Positions 1 through 8,800 of a DNA stretch of 64,000 bases are shown one piece after another. The position numbers and the translations under genes were made by a program. Numbering within the stretch: position 1 is the first letter of the stretch; every line of letters begins with the position of its first letter. Source of the stretch: CAYSFW01 sp964620675. Its GTDB lineage: Bacteria > Pseudomonadota > Gammaproteobacteria > UWMA-0217. The notes beneath the pieces were generated by a model. It searched no databases and was not told the DNA's origin. It worked only from the letters and a program-made list of their open reading frames with translations. The DNA lies in the NCBI GenBank assembly GCA_964620675.1, contig CAZUJU010000010.1:1-64000 (forward strand). Reading direction: 5' to 3'.

Positions 1-116
1 CGCGGCGTTTGAGCCGGGCGACAATCTCAATCACCGCCGGCGCTCGGGTGCGTGCCAACACCCAGCGCGCGGGACATTAATCGTGCACGCAAATCGAAGA
101 GGTCACGCGCGTCGGC
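1..116. other. Window edge, no gene recognised
   Basis: I see no reading frame here that looks like a gene. Whatever lies downstream of the minus-strand cluster is cut off by the window edge. Confidence 0.3.
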
Positions 117-299
117 TCAGCGTTTCGTGTCACGCCGCGTGCGCATTTCCCGAAAGCTGCGCCAGAAGTCGAAGGCGGCGAGTAGCAGCACGATGGTGAT
201 GACGATGATCAGGTCGAGGTGCGGTACCCACCAGGCGACGACGCCGAGGAACGCGGCGAGGGTTGCGAGGGCGAGGATGGCCATGATCAGGTCGGACAT
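117..299 (-). CDS. Small two-helix membrane protein, function unknown
   Basis: This 60-residue ORF encodes two hydrophobic stretches (about residues 4-24 and 29-43) joined by a short turn containing WWVPHLD. It ends in a basic tail (FREMRTRRDTKR), which suggests an inner-membrane hairpin with a cytoplasmic C terminus. A GGAG lies about ten bases before the ATG. It is the last gene of the minus-strand amidase/TRAP group, 28 bp after the amidase stop, so it is probably co-transcribed. I do not recognise a family. The clean hydrophobic pattern and the ribosome site favour a real gene. Confidence 0.6.
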   Translation of the reverse strand: MSDLIMAILALATLAAFLGVVAWWVPHLDLIIVITIVLLLAAFDFWRSFREMRTRRDTKR

Positions 300-327
300 A
301 TCCGTAGTGCTCCAAAGTCTTGCGTTG

Positions 328-1674
328 TTAGGCGCCTAGGGCGTTGATCAGCCAGCGCGCGGTGCGCAGCAGACGGGCGTCGTTATGGCGGCGGCCGATC
401 AGTTGCACGCCGATCGGCAACCCGTTGGCGCCACTGAGCAGAGGCAACGTGATCGCGGGTACCCCGGTGAGCGACCACAGCACGTTGAACGCCGCGCTGC
501 CGGTGCTGGCAAGGCCGTGGGGGGCTTCGCCGGGCGCGGCGGGGGTCAGGATCGCGTCGTAGCGTTCAAAGATTTCTTCGAGTCCGGCGTAGAGCACCTC
601 GCGCCAGTCGAGCGCGGTGAGGTATTCGGTGGCGGTCACGGTTTGACCTTCTTCGATTGCGGCGCGGGTTTGCGCGGCGAGCACCGTCGCGCCGCGGGTG
701 TAGTAGTGGCGCAGGTTGTAGGCGATGTCAGCGAGCATGATGCGGCGGTGGGCGGCGGCGCCTTCGGCAAAGGCGGGCGGCAGATCGACGGAATCGCAGC
801 GATCGCCAAGTGCTTCGAGCAACTCGCCAAAGCCCGCGGCGGCATCCGGCTCGATCATGGACCAGGCCGGGGTTTTGATAAACGCGAATTGCGGCGTGAC
901 CGGCGGGTCGGTGCGGCTGATGTCGAGCAGGCGCGGTGCGGCCATCGCCGCGCTGTCGGGGTCGTCCGGGTCGTGGCCGATCAGGGTGTCGGCGAGCAGG
1001 GCGGCGTCTTCAATGGTGTGGGCGAACACCCCAACGGTGTCGAGTCGGCGCGAGGTGCGCAGGATGCCCGTGCGTGGGATCAGACCGAAGCTGGGCTTGA
1101 ATCCGACCACGCCGCAAAACGAGGCGGGGCGAATCACCGAGCCGCCGGTCTGGGTGCCGATCGCAAAGGGGACCATACCGCTCGCAACGGCGGCCGCGGA
1201 CCCTGACGACGAGCCGCCGGGGGTGTGTTCCGGGTGGTGCGGGTTGCGGGTTTTGGCGGGTGCGAGATAGGCGCATTCGGTGCTGACGGTTTTGCCGAGG
1301 ATGATTGCCCCGGCTGCGCGCAGGCGGGCGACGATCCAGGCGTCTTCGGTCGGACGGCGCCCGGCGTCGAGGGCGTTGCCGTTTTCGGTCGGCAGATCGG
1401 CGGTGTCGATGATGTCCTTCAGCCCAACGGGCAGGCCGTGCAAAGGTCCGACCGGTCGCCCGCCGCGGCGGTAGGTGTCGAGGCTTTCGGCGCGCGCCAA
1501 CGCCAGGGGTTCGTCGATCGCGGTCCAGGCCTGCACAGCGGGTTCGAGCGCGGTAATTCGGTGCAGGCACGCGCGGGTCAGTTCGTCGGCGCTGAGCGCA
1601 CCCGCGGTGAGCCGCTCATGTGCGGCGAGCGCATTCAGCGGTGTGGCTTCGGCTGGAGGGTTATTCACTGCCAA
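328..1674 (-). CDS. Amidase (amidase signature family)
   Basis: This is a 448-residue cytoplasmic hydrolase of the amidase signature family, which cleaves carboxamides to acid and ammonia. The Ser-cisSer-Lys triad is visible: Lys86 in GLPVGLKDIIDT, the cis-serine near Ser156 in TPGGSSSGSA, and the nucleophile near Ser179 in TQTGGSVIRP. Length is typical of the family. The frame opens with TTG directly after the dctM stop; a GTG six bases further in is the more likely start. The close coupling to a TRAP transporter suggests that it hydrolyses the imported compound or a derivative. The family is too broad to name a substrate. GatA is unlikely because no gatB or gatC is adjacent. Confidence 0.85.
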   Translation of the reverse strand: MAVNNPPAEATPLNALAAHERLTAGALSADELTRACLHRITALEPAVQAWTAIDEPLALARAESLDTYRRGGRPVGPLHGLPVGLKDIIDTADLPTENGNALDAGRRPTEDAWIVARLRAAGAIILGKTVSTECAYLAPAKTRNPHHPEHTPGGSSSGSAAAVASGMVPFAIGTQTGGSVIRPASFCGVVGFKPSFGLIPRTGILRTSRRLDTVGVFAHTIEDAALLADTLIGHDPDDPDSAAMAAPRLLDISRTDPPVTPQFAFIKTPAWSMIEPDAAAGFGELLEALGDRCDSVDLPPAFAEGAAAHRRIMLADIAYNLRHYYTRGATVLAAQTRAAIEEGQTVTATEYLTALDWREVLYAGLEEIFERYDAILTPAAPGEAPHGLASTGSAAFNVLWSLTGVPAITLPLLSGANGLPIGVQLIGRRHNDARLLRTARWLINALGA

Positions 1675-3096
1675 TCAACCACCATAGAGCTTGGCCGGTA
1701 GCCAGAGCGCGATCCCCGGGAAGGTGTACAGGATCACCATGGCGAGCAACACCATCGCCAGGTACGGGTAGTTACCCTTGAAAATCTGCGCCAACTGCAC
1801 ATGCGGCGGCGCGATGCCTTTGAGGTAATAGGCGGACATTGCCATCGGCGGCGTCAAAAACGACGTTTGCAGATTCAGTGCCACCAAAATACCGAAGAAC
1901 AGTGGATCGATACCGAAATGCGGCAGCAGCGGCAGGAAGATTGGCACGAAAATGATGATGATCTCGGACCATTCCAGTGGCCAGCCGAGGAGGAAAATAA
2001 TGATCTGCGCCATGATCAGGAAGGTGATCGGTGAGATGTCCAGCCCGGTGATGAATTCGCTGATCAGGTGCTCGCCGCCGAGGTAGGAAAACACCGACGA
2101 AAAAGTCCACGAACCGACGAACAGCCAGCACACCATCGCCGTGGTGCGTGCGGTGAGGTATACCGACTCGCGCAGGCGCTGCCAGGTGAAGGCGCCGTAG
2201 GCCACCGTCAGCAACAGGCCGCCGAGCGCGCCAATGGCGGCGGCCTCGGACGGCGTCGCGAGGCCAAACAGGATCGCGCCCAGCACTGCCAGGATCAAAA
2301 ACGCGAGCGGGAAGAACGAGGTCGCTAATTGCCATACGATCTCACCGACGCTGAAGTCGCCGACCTCCTCGCGGGTAGGTTTTGGGGCCAGCTGCGGTTG
2401 CAGGGCCGAGCGGGTCACCACGTACACCATGTACAAACCGGCCAGCAGCAAACCGGGCAGCAAGGCTCCGGCGTAGAGTTTTACGATTGAAACCCCGGAG
2501 GCGGCGGCGTAGACGATCAGCATGATCGACGGTGGGATCAGGATCCCCAGCGTGCCCCCGGCGCAGATCACGCCGGCCGCAAGGCTGGTGTCGTAACGCG
2601 CCTTGAGCATGGCTGGCAGCGCCAGCAAACCCATTAACGTCACTACCGCGCCGACGATACCGGTTGCGGTCGCGAACAAGGTGCAAGTGACCAGAGCTGC
2701 CACCGCCATCGAGCCGGGAATGCGCCGTGCGGCGATGTTCAAGGTGTGGAACAGTCGTGCGACGATATTCGCGCGCTCGACGATATAGCCCATGAACAGA
2801 AACAACGGCACCGCGGTCAGCACGTCGTTGGCCATTACCGAGTAGGTCTGGTTGACGAACAGGTCAAAAATTCGATTATTGAACAGGCCCTCGAACCAGA
2901 GCTGGAATTGGGTCCAGGTGTCCACATCCGCCGCGACGGCTTTGTCATAGGCCCGCCACATGCGCGGGGCATCGAAATAGGCGTAGTACCCGAACATGAT
3001 CCCCATCGCCATCAGGGTAAAGGCGACCGGGAATCCAAGCAGGATGATGAAAAGGAAAATCGCGAGCATCGACAGGGCAATGACGGGATCGGACAT
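1675..3096 (-). CDS. dctM: TRAP transporter large permease (DctM family)
   Basis: This 473-residue polytopic protein is the large membrane subunit of a tripartite ATP-independent periplasmic transporter, which drives solute uptake with a sodium or proton gradient. It shows many hydrophobic segments from residue 5 to the C terminus, and family-typical stretches such as AVVTLMGLLALPAMLK and GILIPPSIMLIVYA. An insertion near residues 40-85 between the first helices is seen in the longer DctM subfamily. It starts 3 bp after dctQ and runs straight into the amidase gene, so the three are translationally coupled. The gene symbol is the family name. Confidence 0.92.
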   Translation of the reverse strand: MSDPVIALSMLAIFLFIILLGFPVAFTLMAMGIMFGYYAYFDAPRMWRAYDKAVAADVDTWTQFQLWFEGLFNNRIFDLFVNQTYSVMANDVLTAVPLFLFMGYIVERANIVARLFHTLNIAARRIPGSMAVAALVTCTLFATATGIVGAVVTLMGLLALPAMLKARYDTSLAAGVICAGGTLGILIPPSIMLIVYAAASGVSIVKLYAGALLPGLLLAGLYMVYVVTRSALQPQLAPKPTREEVGDFSVGEIVWQLATSFFPLAFLILAVLGAILFGLATPSEAAAIGALGGLLLTVAYGAFTWQRLRESVYLTARTTAMVCWLFVGSWTFSSVFSYLGGEHLISEFITGLDISPITFLIMAQIIIFLLGWPLEWSEIIIIFVPIFLPLLPHFGIDPLFFGILVALNLQTSFLTPPMAMSAYYLKGIAPPHVQLAQIFKGNYPYLAMVLLAMVILYTFPGIALWLPAKLYGG

Positions 3097-3099
3097 GGC

Positions 3100-3732
3100 T
3101 CAGCGACGCTCCTCGGGATGTTGGTTTTGGGTGGCGCGAAGGCGATCCTGCGCCTCGAGTTCGGCCATTTCGGCAGCGGATTCGCGCGCCAGTCGCACCT
3201 CGGTTTCCTCGACGTCCTCGGCGGCGCGCAACCACTGTCCGGTGCGGATGCAGATGATGCAGCGAAATACCTGAGCGATCCCTTGGATGAATAGCAGGAT
3301 GCCGGCGACGACAATGACAGTCTTGAATTGAAACACCGGCACCCCGGCCGGGCTGTTGACGCTCACTTCGAGATAGCGCCACGAGCGCTCGGCGTATTTC
3401 CAACCGGCGATGATCAGCGCCAGCACGCCGGGAAAGAAAAACAGGAAGTACAAAATGAGCTCGACCCAGCCCTGAGTGCGCGGTTTCCACAAGCGATAGA
3501 TGAAATCGCCGCGCACATGTCCGCCACGCGACAGCGTGTAGGCGCCACCCATCATGAACAGCGTGCCGTAGGTGATGTACGAAATATCGAACGCCCAGGC
3601 CGTTGGCGAATTGAGTCCGTAGCGCACGAAGACCTCGTACCCGACCCCGAAAGCCATGACCAGGATCAGCCATGCGAAGGCCTTTCCGAACCAGGCCGAA
3701 AGCCGATCGGCAAACTGGATGTACGCAAGCAT
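3100..3732 (-). CDS. dctQ: TRAP transporter small permease (DctQ family)
   Basis: This 210-residue protein has about four transmembrane segments, as expected for the small TRAP subunit that pairs with DctM. It carries a long, charged C-terminal extension rich in Glu and Arg (roughly residues 175-210) beyond the core of about 160-170 residues. The phrase SYITYGTLFMMGGAYTLSRG matches the conserved DctQ region. It lies between dctP and dctM in the standard P-Q-M order. The 190-bp gap to dctP holds a strong hairpin, listed separately, which probably lowers permease expression relative to the binding protein. Confidence 0.9.
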   Translation of the reverse strand: MLAYIQFADRLSAWFGKAFAWLILVMAFGVGYEVFVRYGLNSPTAWAFDISYITYGTLFMMGGAYTLSRGGHVRGDFIYRLWKPRTQGWVELILYFLFFFPGVLALIIAGWKYAERSWRYLEVSVNSPAGVPVFQFKTVIVVAGILLFIQGIAQVFRCIICIRTGQWLRAAEDVEETEVRLARESAAEMAELEAQDRLRATQNQHPEERR

Positions 3733-3881
3733 CCGATACTCCCTCAGCGAAAAACGCGGTCAGTGATCGTTATGGACGCGATAACCGTGGCGTTACCGGC
3801 GTCGGTGGATGTCGGCTCCCGCGGGGTCACGTTGAGCGGGCGACCGCCGCGTGACGCAGGGTCCTCGGCACCCGGGAATCG

Positions 3882-3911
3882 GTGCGGCACCACGCACGCG
3901 CGGTGCCGCAC
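3882..3911 (-). promoter_or_regulatory. Intercistronic hairpin between dctP and dctQ
   Basis: A perfect 10-bp inverted repeat (arms 3882-3891 and 3902-3911, loop of 10) sits 11 bp after the dctP stop codon, with no T-run. Such hairpins are known to stabilise the upstream binding-protein mRNA and cause partial termination before permease genes. That role here is inferred from position. Confidence 0.6.
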
Positions 3912-3922
3912 GCGGTACCGGA

Positions 3923-5086
3923 TCAGAGCTTCAGCTTGCCCGGGAAATAATGGTTGTAGGCCAGCGCCAGGTCAGGCGAGTTCATGAGTTCGTAGAACAC
4001 CACCCGATCGACCCAGGCGCGCTGACTGTCGAGGACCTTTTTCATGTAGGGATCCTTTTCCAGATCCGGGATGATCTGATCCCAGGCCTTGAGCTGCGCG
4101 TCGAGGATCTCCTGCGAGGTGCGATGGACCGCGACCCCGTGCTTTTCCTGCAGGGTACGCAGATCCTTCGAGTAGTTGTCGAGCGCACTCGCGGTGTTGG
4201 CAGTGCTCGCCGCTTCGACCCCGAACTCGAGAATTGCGCGTAGATCGGGTTCGAGGTCGTCGAAAAAGTCCTTATTGAACAGAAACTCGAAGCTCTCGCT
4301 GGCCTGATGGTAGGACGAGAGTAGGTAATTTTTGGCGACGTCCTGCGAGCCGAAGCGCATATCGGAGGAGGGGTTATTGAATTCGAACGCATCCAGTACA
4401 CCACGCTCCATCGCCGGCACGATCTCGCCACCCGGCAGCTGGGCCACGCTCATGCCCATTTTCTGCAACAGGTCGGCCGCGAGGCCCACCGTACGGTACT
4501 TGAGCCCCTTGATTTCGGAGACCTTGGTCACCGGTTTCTTGAACCAGCCGAAGGGTTGTGCCGGCATCGGGAATCCCATGAAGCCGTAGACCTTGAGCTT
4601 CATGATGTCCTGGGTCAGTTCGCGGTACAGATCCTTGCCGCCACCGGCATTGAACCAGGCCAACATGGTGTTGGCGTTGCCGCCAAAGACCGGGCCGGTA
4701 CCGAACAGCGACGCTGCCTTGTGCTTGCCGTACCAATACACAGGTACGGTGTGCGCGGCGTCGATTACGCCATCGCTGACCGCGTCCATGACTTGAAATG
4801 CGCCGACGACAGCGCCCGCAGGCAGCAGATCGACCTTGAGGCGACCGCCCGACATCTTTTCGACGCGCTCGACGTATTGCCGCGCGAAATCCATCCAAAT
4901 ATCCGAGGCAGGCCACGAGGTCTGCATCTTCACCACCTTGGGTGCCGCGCCGACAATAGCCGGCGCGCCCAAGCCGCCGACCGCCACGCCCGCCGCGGCG
5001 GCCAGGCTGCCTTTGAGGAATTTACGTCGGCCGTTGGATTGTGCGGTTGTCGGGTCCGCCGCAGTCTTTGTGTTCAGTTCAGTCAT
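3923..5086 (-). CDS. dctP: TRAP transporter periplasmic binding protein (DctP/TakP-like)
   Basis: This 387-residue solute-binding protein feeds the DctQM permease. It carries a twin-arginine export signal: GRRKFLKGS at residues 19-27, a hydrophobic stretch, and a likely cleavage near residue 48. The start at 5086 is chosen because GGAGG lies eight bases upstream and the signal then fits; an in-frame start 45 bases earlier lacks this. Phrases such as LLPAGAVVGAFQVMDAVSDG and FNNPSSDMRFG resemble the TakP branch, which binds 2-oxo acids with a cation. That substrate class is inferred from similarity I recall, not demonstrated. It lies downstream of mmsA on the same strand. Confidence 0.92.
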   Translation of the reverse strand: MTELNTKTAADPTTAQSNGRRKFLKGSLAAAAGVAVGGLGAPAIVGAAPKVVKMQTSWPASDIWMDFARQYVERVEKMSGGRLKVDLLPAGAVVGAFQVMDAVSDGVIDAAHTVPVYWYGKHKAASLFGTGPVFGGNANTMLAWFNAGGGKDLYRELTQDIMKLKVYGFMGFPMPAQPFGWFKKPVTKVSEIKGLKYRTVGLAADLLQKMGMSVAQLPGGEIVPAMERGVLDAFEFNNPSSDMRFGSQDVAKNYLLSSYHQASESFEFLFNKDFFDDLEPDLRAILEFGVEAASTANTASALDNYSKDLRTLQEKHGVAVHRTSQEILDAQLKAWDQIIPDLEKDPYMKKVLDSQRAWVDRVVFYELMNSPDLALAYNHYFPGKLKL

Positions 5087-5555
5087 CTCTTGCCTCCGGT
5101 TCGGGTGATGGATCCGCCTCACCCACGCCACTGGAGTGCGCGGACGAAGCGGGGGTCGGTAAATGCTGCCCGGACTTTCGATCAGTCTTTTTTAATCGGT
5201 GGTGTCGGGTCTATCGTTTGAATTTGCGCTCCATAATTTGGCCTTGGAACCTGCGATCAATATACGCCAAAAGGTTCAGCGAATGTCCCTTTTTGCAGCT
5301 CGCGTAAACACCACGGAAAGCTTCGTTGGATGTTCGCGATTCGGCGTGCCATGGGGCCGGTACATGCCTTTGCCGCGCATCGGATCGCGGCAATGACGGC
5401 TGCAGCCGAGAAACACTCGTGAGCGCTCAAACGCTGCGCGCAATCCAAATCCCGCCAGCGTTTGTATTGGACTGGCCGCGGGTTCCGACTTCTTTGGGTA
5501 AGTATAGACCTTGCCGGTGAGGGGGTCGGAATTGCGTGGCGCTCGGCGATGATAT
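5087..5555. other. Intergenic region upstream of dctP
   Basis: These 469 bp separate mmsA from dctP on the minus strand. The part nearest dctP (about 5180-5300) is noticeably AT-richer than its surroundings and probably holds the dctP promoter, but I found no convincing -35/-10 pair. The short ORFs here lack coding character. Confidence 0.4.
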
Positions 5556-7055
5556 TCATTTCATTGTGGGCATATGAAAGTCTGCCCCGGCGCGGATGCC
5601 CGTCGGCCAGCGCGACGTCACGGTCTTGAGTCGGGTGTAGAAGTGCACGCCCTCGGTGCCATGCATGTGGATATCGCCGAACAACGAACGCTTCCAGCCG
5701 CCGAAACTGTGAAAGGCCATCGGTACCGGGATCGGCACGTTCACCCCGACCATGCCGACCTGGACCCGTGAGGTGAAGGTTCGCGCGGTGTCGCCGTCGC
5801 GGGTGAAGATTGCGGTGCCGTTGCCATACTCGTGGTCATTGACCAACGCCAGGGCTTGCTCGAAGTCCGTCGCGCGTACGAGGCACAAAACAGGCCCGAA
5901 TATTTCCTCGCGGTAGATCCGCATGGCAGCCTTGACCCGATCGAACAGGCACCCGCCCAGAAAAAAGCCACCGGCATGACCTGGCACTACGACATCGCGC
6001 CCGTCGACCACCAGCTGCGCGCCTTCGGCGAGCCCAAGATCGACATAGTGGCGGACCCGCTCATAGTGCGCGCGCGTGATCAAGGGGCCCATTTCGGCGT
6101 TCGGGTCGGTGGCAGGGCCAACCTTCAAGGCTGCGATCCGAGGCGCGAGGCGTGCGATCAATGCGTCGGCGGTCGCATCGCCGACCGCCACTGCGACCGA
6201 AATCGCCATGCAGCGCTCGCCGGCCGAGCCATAGGCCGCGCCCATCAGGGCGTCCGCCGCCTGATCGAGATCGGCGTCGGGCATGATCACCATGTGGTTC
6301 TTGGCGCCGCCGAGCGCCTGCACCCGCTTGCCGTGCTGGGTGCCAGTTCGATAGACATGCTCGGCTACAGCTGTCGAGCCGACGAAGCTGATTGCGGCGA
6401 CGTCCGGATGGGTCAGCAGGGTGTCGACGGTTTCCTTGTCGCCGTGCAAGACATTGAATACGCCCCGCGGCAAGCCCGCCTCGCTAAACAGTTCCGCCAG
6501 GCGCAACGCGGTCGACGGCACCCGCTCGGAGACCTTCAACACGAAGGTGTTGCCACAGGCGATCGCCATCGGAAACATCCACATCGGCACCATGGCCGGG
6601 AAGTTGAATGGCGTGATCCCGACGCAGACCCCGACCGGCTGGCGGAGCGAATGGCTGTCGACCTGGCTGCCAACATTTTCGGAGAAGCTGCCCTTGAGCA
6701 GATGCGGTGCGCCGCACGCAAATTCGACGACTTCGATGCCGCGAGTGACGGAGCCACGCGCGTCGTTGAGCACCTTGCCATGCTCGGCCGTTACCAGATG
6801 CGCGAGTGCTTCCCGCTCCCGGTCGAGCAATTCCTTGAACCGGAACAGGACCGCGGCTCGTCGTAAGGGTGGAGTATCACGCCACGCTGGGAAGGCGGCG
6901 GCGGCGCGCGCAATTGCGTACGCGGTTTCACTGCTCGAAGCCAGTGGCACCCGTGCCCGGACTACGCCGGTCGCCGGATTGTAGACATTGCCGAACCGGC
7001 CGCTGCCGCCGTCGACCCTGGCGCCGTCGAGGTAGTGATGGAGGGTCTGGACCAC
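5556..7055 (-). CDS. mmsA: Methylmalonate-semialdehyde dehydrogenase (CoA-acylating)
   Basis: This 499-residue aldehyde dehydrogenase converts methylmalonate semialdehyde (or malonate semialdehyde) and CoA to propionyl- or acetyl-CoA with NAD+, in valine, beta-alanine and inositol breakdown. The signature PFNFPAMVPMWMFPMA (about 149-164) and the cysteine motif GSAGERCMAIS (Cys282) are diagnostic of MmsA. The general-base glutamate of ordinary aldehyde dehydrogenases is absent after the LGGAKNH motif, as is known for this subfamily. Translation probably begins at GTG with AGGGA upstream. It lies 470 bp before the TRAP genes, so a shared catabolic role is plausible. No mmsB neighbour is present. 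Confidence 0.93.
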   Translation of the reverse strand: MVQTLHHYLDGARVDGGSGRFGNVYNPATGVVRARVPLASSSETAYAIARAAAAFPAWRDTPPLRRAAVLFRFKELLDREREALAHLVTAEHGKVLNDARGSVTRGIEVVEFACGAPHLLKGSFSENVGSQVDSHSLRQPVGVCVGITPFNFPAMVPMWMFPMAIACGNTFVLKVSERVPSTALRLAELFSEAGLPRGVFNVLHGDKETVDTLLTHPDVAAISFVGSTAVAEHVYRTGTQHGKRVQALGGAKNHMVIMPDADLDQAADALMGAAYGSAGERCMAISVAVAVGDATADALIARLAPRIAALKVGPATDPNAEMGPLITRAHYERVRHYVDLGLAEGAQLVVDGRDVVVPGHAGGFFLGGCLFDRVKAAMRIYREEIFGPVLCLVRATDFEQALALVNDHEYGNGTAIFTRDGDTARTFTSRVQVGMVGVNVPIPVPMAFHSFGGWKRSLFGDIHMHGTEGVHFYTRLKTVTSRWPTGIRAGADFHMPTMK

Positions 7056-7246
7056 GCGCGATTCCCTGTCGATGTCGTAATGAAGGCGACCCGGTCCGGT
7101 GTCGAACCGTCGTCTCTTGTGATGTTAGGCGTCCGGTCGGGCGAAGAAAAGCAAGTCCGTGTCCCCTGAAGGGCTTTTCGCGCGAGCGGCTCTCGATCGC
7201 CGCCTTCGACCCGCTGCGCGGCGGGTTAACGTGAAAGAACCCGGGT

Positions 7247-7350
7247 GCCGCTCCGGGTTGGCCAGGCGGGCGCGTCGGCCGCAGGGAGGCGGCTGCCGAG
7301 CCCCCATGGATGGGTTCACGGCGTCTCCCGCCTGGCCGGCCCGGAGCGGC
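7247..7350. repeat. Structured palindromic element (24-bp helix) upstream of tpx
   Basis: Arms 7247-7270 and 7327-7350 form a continuous 24-bp helix with two G-U wobbles. The 56-nt loop contains a second 5-bp helix (7278-7282 with 7289-7293) and a third weak pairing around the CCCATGGATGGG core. There is no T-run, so it is not a simple terminator. From memory it resembles dispersed palindromic intergenic repeats of halophilic gammaproteobacteria, but I see no second copy in this window. It lies in the 429-bp gap (7056-7484) between the divergent mmsA and tpx genes. The rest of that gap shows no gene. Confidence 0.65.
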
Positions 7351-7484
7351 TTTCATGCTCCGTAGTGGTGTCCTCGCCATGAACGTTAGAGCCGCGCAGA
7401 CAACTCGCGCCGAGGCGGCTAAAGTTGCATGGGCAGCGCGGTTTGCGCCGGCGCTTAACGTCAATGACAACCCGCGAGGTGAAC

Positions 7485-7982
7485 ATGGCACGCATATCTT
7501 CCCGTGGCGAGATGGTCGAAACCTGTGGCGAATTGCCCGCGGTGGGTACGGCAGCGCCCGATTTTTCATTGCGCCGGGCCGATCTGACCCCGGTCGCGCT
7601 GGCAGACTTTGCCGGCGCGTGGCTGGTGCTGAATATCTTTCCGAGCATCGACACCCCGACCTGCGCCAAATCGGTGCGCCAGTTCAACGCGCGTGCCGCG
7701 AGCATGCCCAACACCCAGGTACTGTGCGTGTCAGCCGATCTGCCGTTCGCGCTGAGCCGCTTTTGCGGTGCCGAGGGGATTGCCAACGTCGCAACCGCAT
7801 CGGTCTATCGCTCGCCGACATTTGGTCAGGACTACGGGGTTTACATGGCCGACGGCCGGTTGGGCGGATTGCTGGCGCGGGCGGTCGTGGTTATCGACGC
7901 GCGCGGCCAGGTTGTCCATCGCGAATTGGTGCCCGAGATCGCGCAGGAACCCGATTACGACGCGGTGATGGCGATCTTGTAA
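7485..7982 (+). CDS. tpx: Thiol peroxidase (Tpx, atypical 2-Cys peroxiredoxin)
   Basis: This 165-residue peroxiredoxin reduces hydrogen peroxide and organic hydroperoxides using thioredoxin. The peroxidatic cysteine is Cys60 in SIDTPTCAKSVRQFN and the resolving cysteine is Cys94 in SRFCGAEG, closely matching the E. coli positions 61 and 95. Length equals that of the family. The ATG at 7485 is preceded by AGGTGA and fits the usual N terminus; an upstream in-frame start would add 20 non-conserved residues. The gene is convergent with the creatininase-family gene, 10 bp away. Confidence 0.93.
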   Translation: MARISSRGEMVETCGELPAVGTAAPDFSLRRADLTPVALADFAGAWLVLNIFPSIDTPTCAKSVRQFNARAASMPNTQVLCVSADLPFALSRFCGAEGIANVATASVYRSPTFGQDYGVYMADGRLGGLLARAVVVIDARGQVVHRELVPEIAQEPDYDAVMAIL

Positions 7983-7992
7983 TGCACGGTTC

Positions 7993-8793
7993 TCAGGGCT
8001 GTGCGCGTAGCGTTGTCAGCGGCAGGCGCGCGGTTTCATCGAGCACGCTCGCGAGCGTGTGCGCGAGATATTCGAGTAATTGCCGGCCGCGTTCGCTGTC
8101 CGCGGCAGCGGCGTTGCCACACACCCCGGCGGGGTGCAGGTCCTGCGCCATCCAACCGAACCCGACTGGCTGTTCGACGCCCAACCAGCGCTGTTTACCA
8201 GCGAGTTCGCGCGGGAGCGCGGCGAAATCCGTGAGCGCCTCGCGGCGCACCAACTCCGGGTGCAGATGGAGCAGCATTGAGGTCTCGACTTCGCCGCCGT
8301 GCAGACCGTGCGCCAGTTCGTCGTGCGCAAATAACCCTGGCGGTGTGCCAAAGGCGAAATAGTTCGCGCGCACCACCAGCAGGTTTTCCTCGGCGCGCAA
8401 ACGCAACGCAACCAGATCGACCAGGCTTTGTTGGCCGCCATGGGTGTTTAAAATCAAGAGCTTGCGCAGGCCACTGCGGGCGACGCTACGCCCGAGTGCG
8501 GTCCACAGCGCGAGCAGGGTCTCCGGCGGTGCGTGCAGCGTGCCCGGATAAGCCGTATGTTCGAGGCTGTTGCCGATAACCTGTGGCGGCAGCACCAGGA
8601 CTTCGGCTTGCGTGAGAGGTGCCGTGCGCAGGCGTTCCACCAATCCGGCGTTGATCAGCGCATCGGTTGCGAGCGGTAAGTGCGGGCCATGTTGTTCGAT
8701 GGCGGCCACCGGCAACAGGGCGATCGTGCGTTCCGGGTCGAGCCGCGCGAACTCGGCGGTGGTCAGGTCTTGCCAGTATCGCAGCGGGGCCAT
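7993..8793 (-). CDS. Creatininase-family amidohydrolase
   Basis: This 266-residue protein belongs to the creatininase/MftE superfamily of metal-dependent hydrolases, which act on cyclic or linear amides. The metal-binding signature is intact: AAIEQHGPHLPLATD near residues 30-44 (Glu33, His35, Asp44), NTHGGQ around residue 117, and HGGEVETS around residue 166. The substrate cannot be told from sequence; known members act on creatinine, formamidopyrimidines or RiPP leader peptides. It is followed 7 bp later by a minus-strand membrane-protein gene and probably forms an operon with it. No mycofactocin genes are nearby, so MftE proper is unlikely. Confidence 0.85.
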   Translation of the reverse strand: MAPLRYWQDLTTAEFARLDPERTIALLPVAAIEQHGPHLPLATDALINAGLVERLRTAPLTQAEVLVLPPQVIGNSLEHTAYPGTLHAPPETLLALWTALGRSVARSGLRKLLILNTHGGQQSLVDLVALRLRAEENLLVVRANYFAFGTPPGLFAHDELAHGLHGGEVETSMLLHLHPELVRREALTDFAALPRELAGKQRWLGVEQPVGFGWMAQDLHPAGVCGNAAAADSERGRQLLEYLAHTLASVLDETARLPLTTLRAQP

Positions 8794-8800
8794 CGGGTGT

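Noticed and set aside
5238..5330. Promoter pair for dctP in the AT-rich stretch
   Set aside because: Candidate hexamers match poorly and at wrong spacing; only the general AT-rich character can be supported.
7310..8362. 350-residue plus-strand frame covering tpx and part of the creatininase gene
   Set aside because: It lies in a different frame over two well-supported genes and its protein is Arg/Gly-rich low complexity, the mark of a GC-rich shadow frame.
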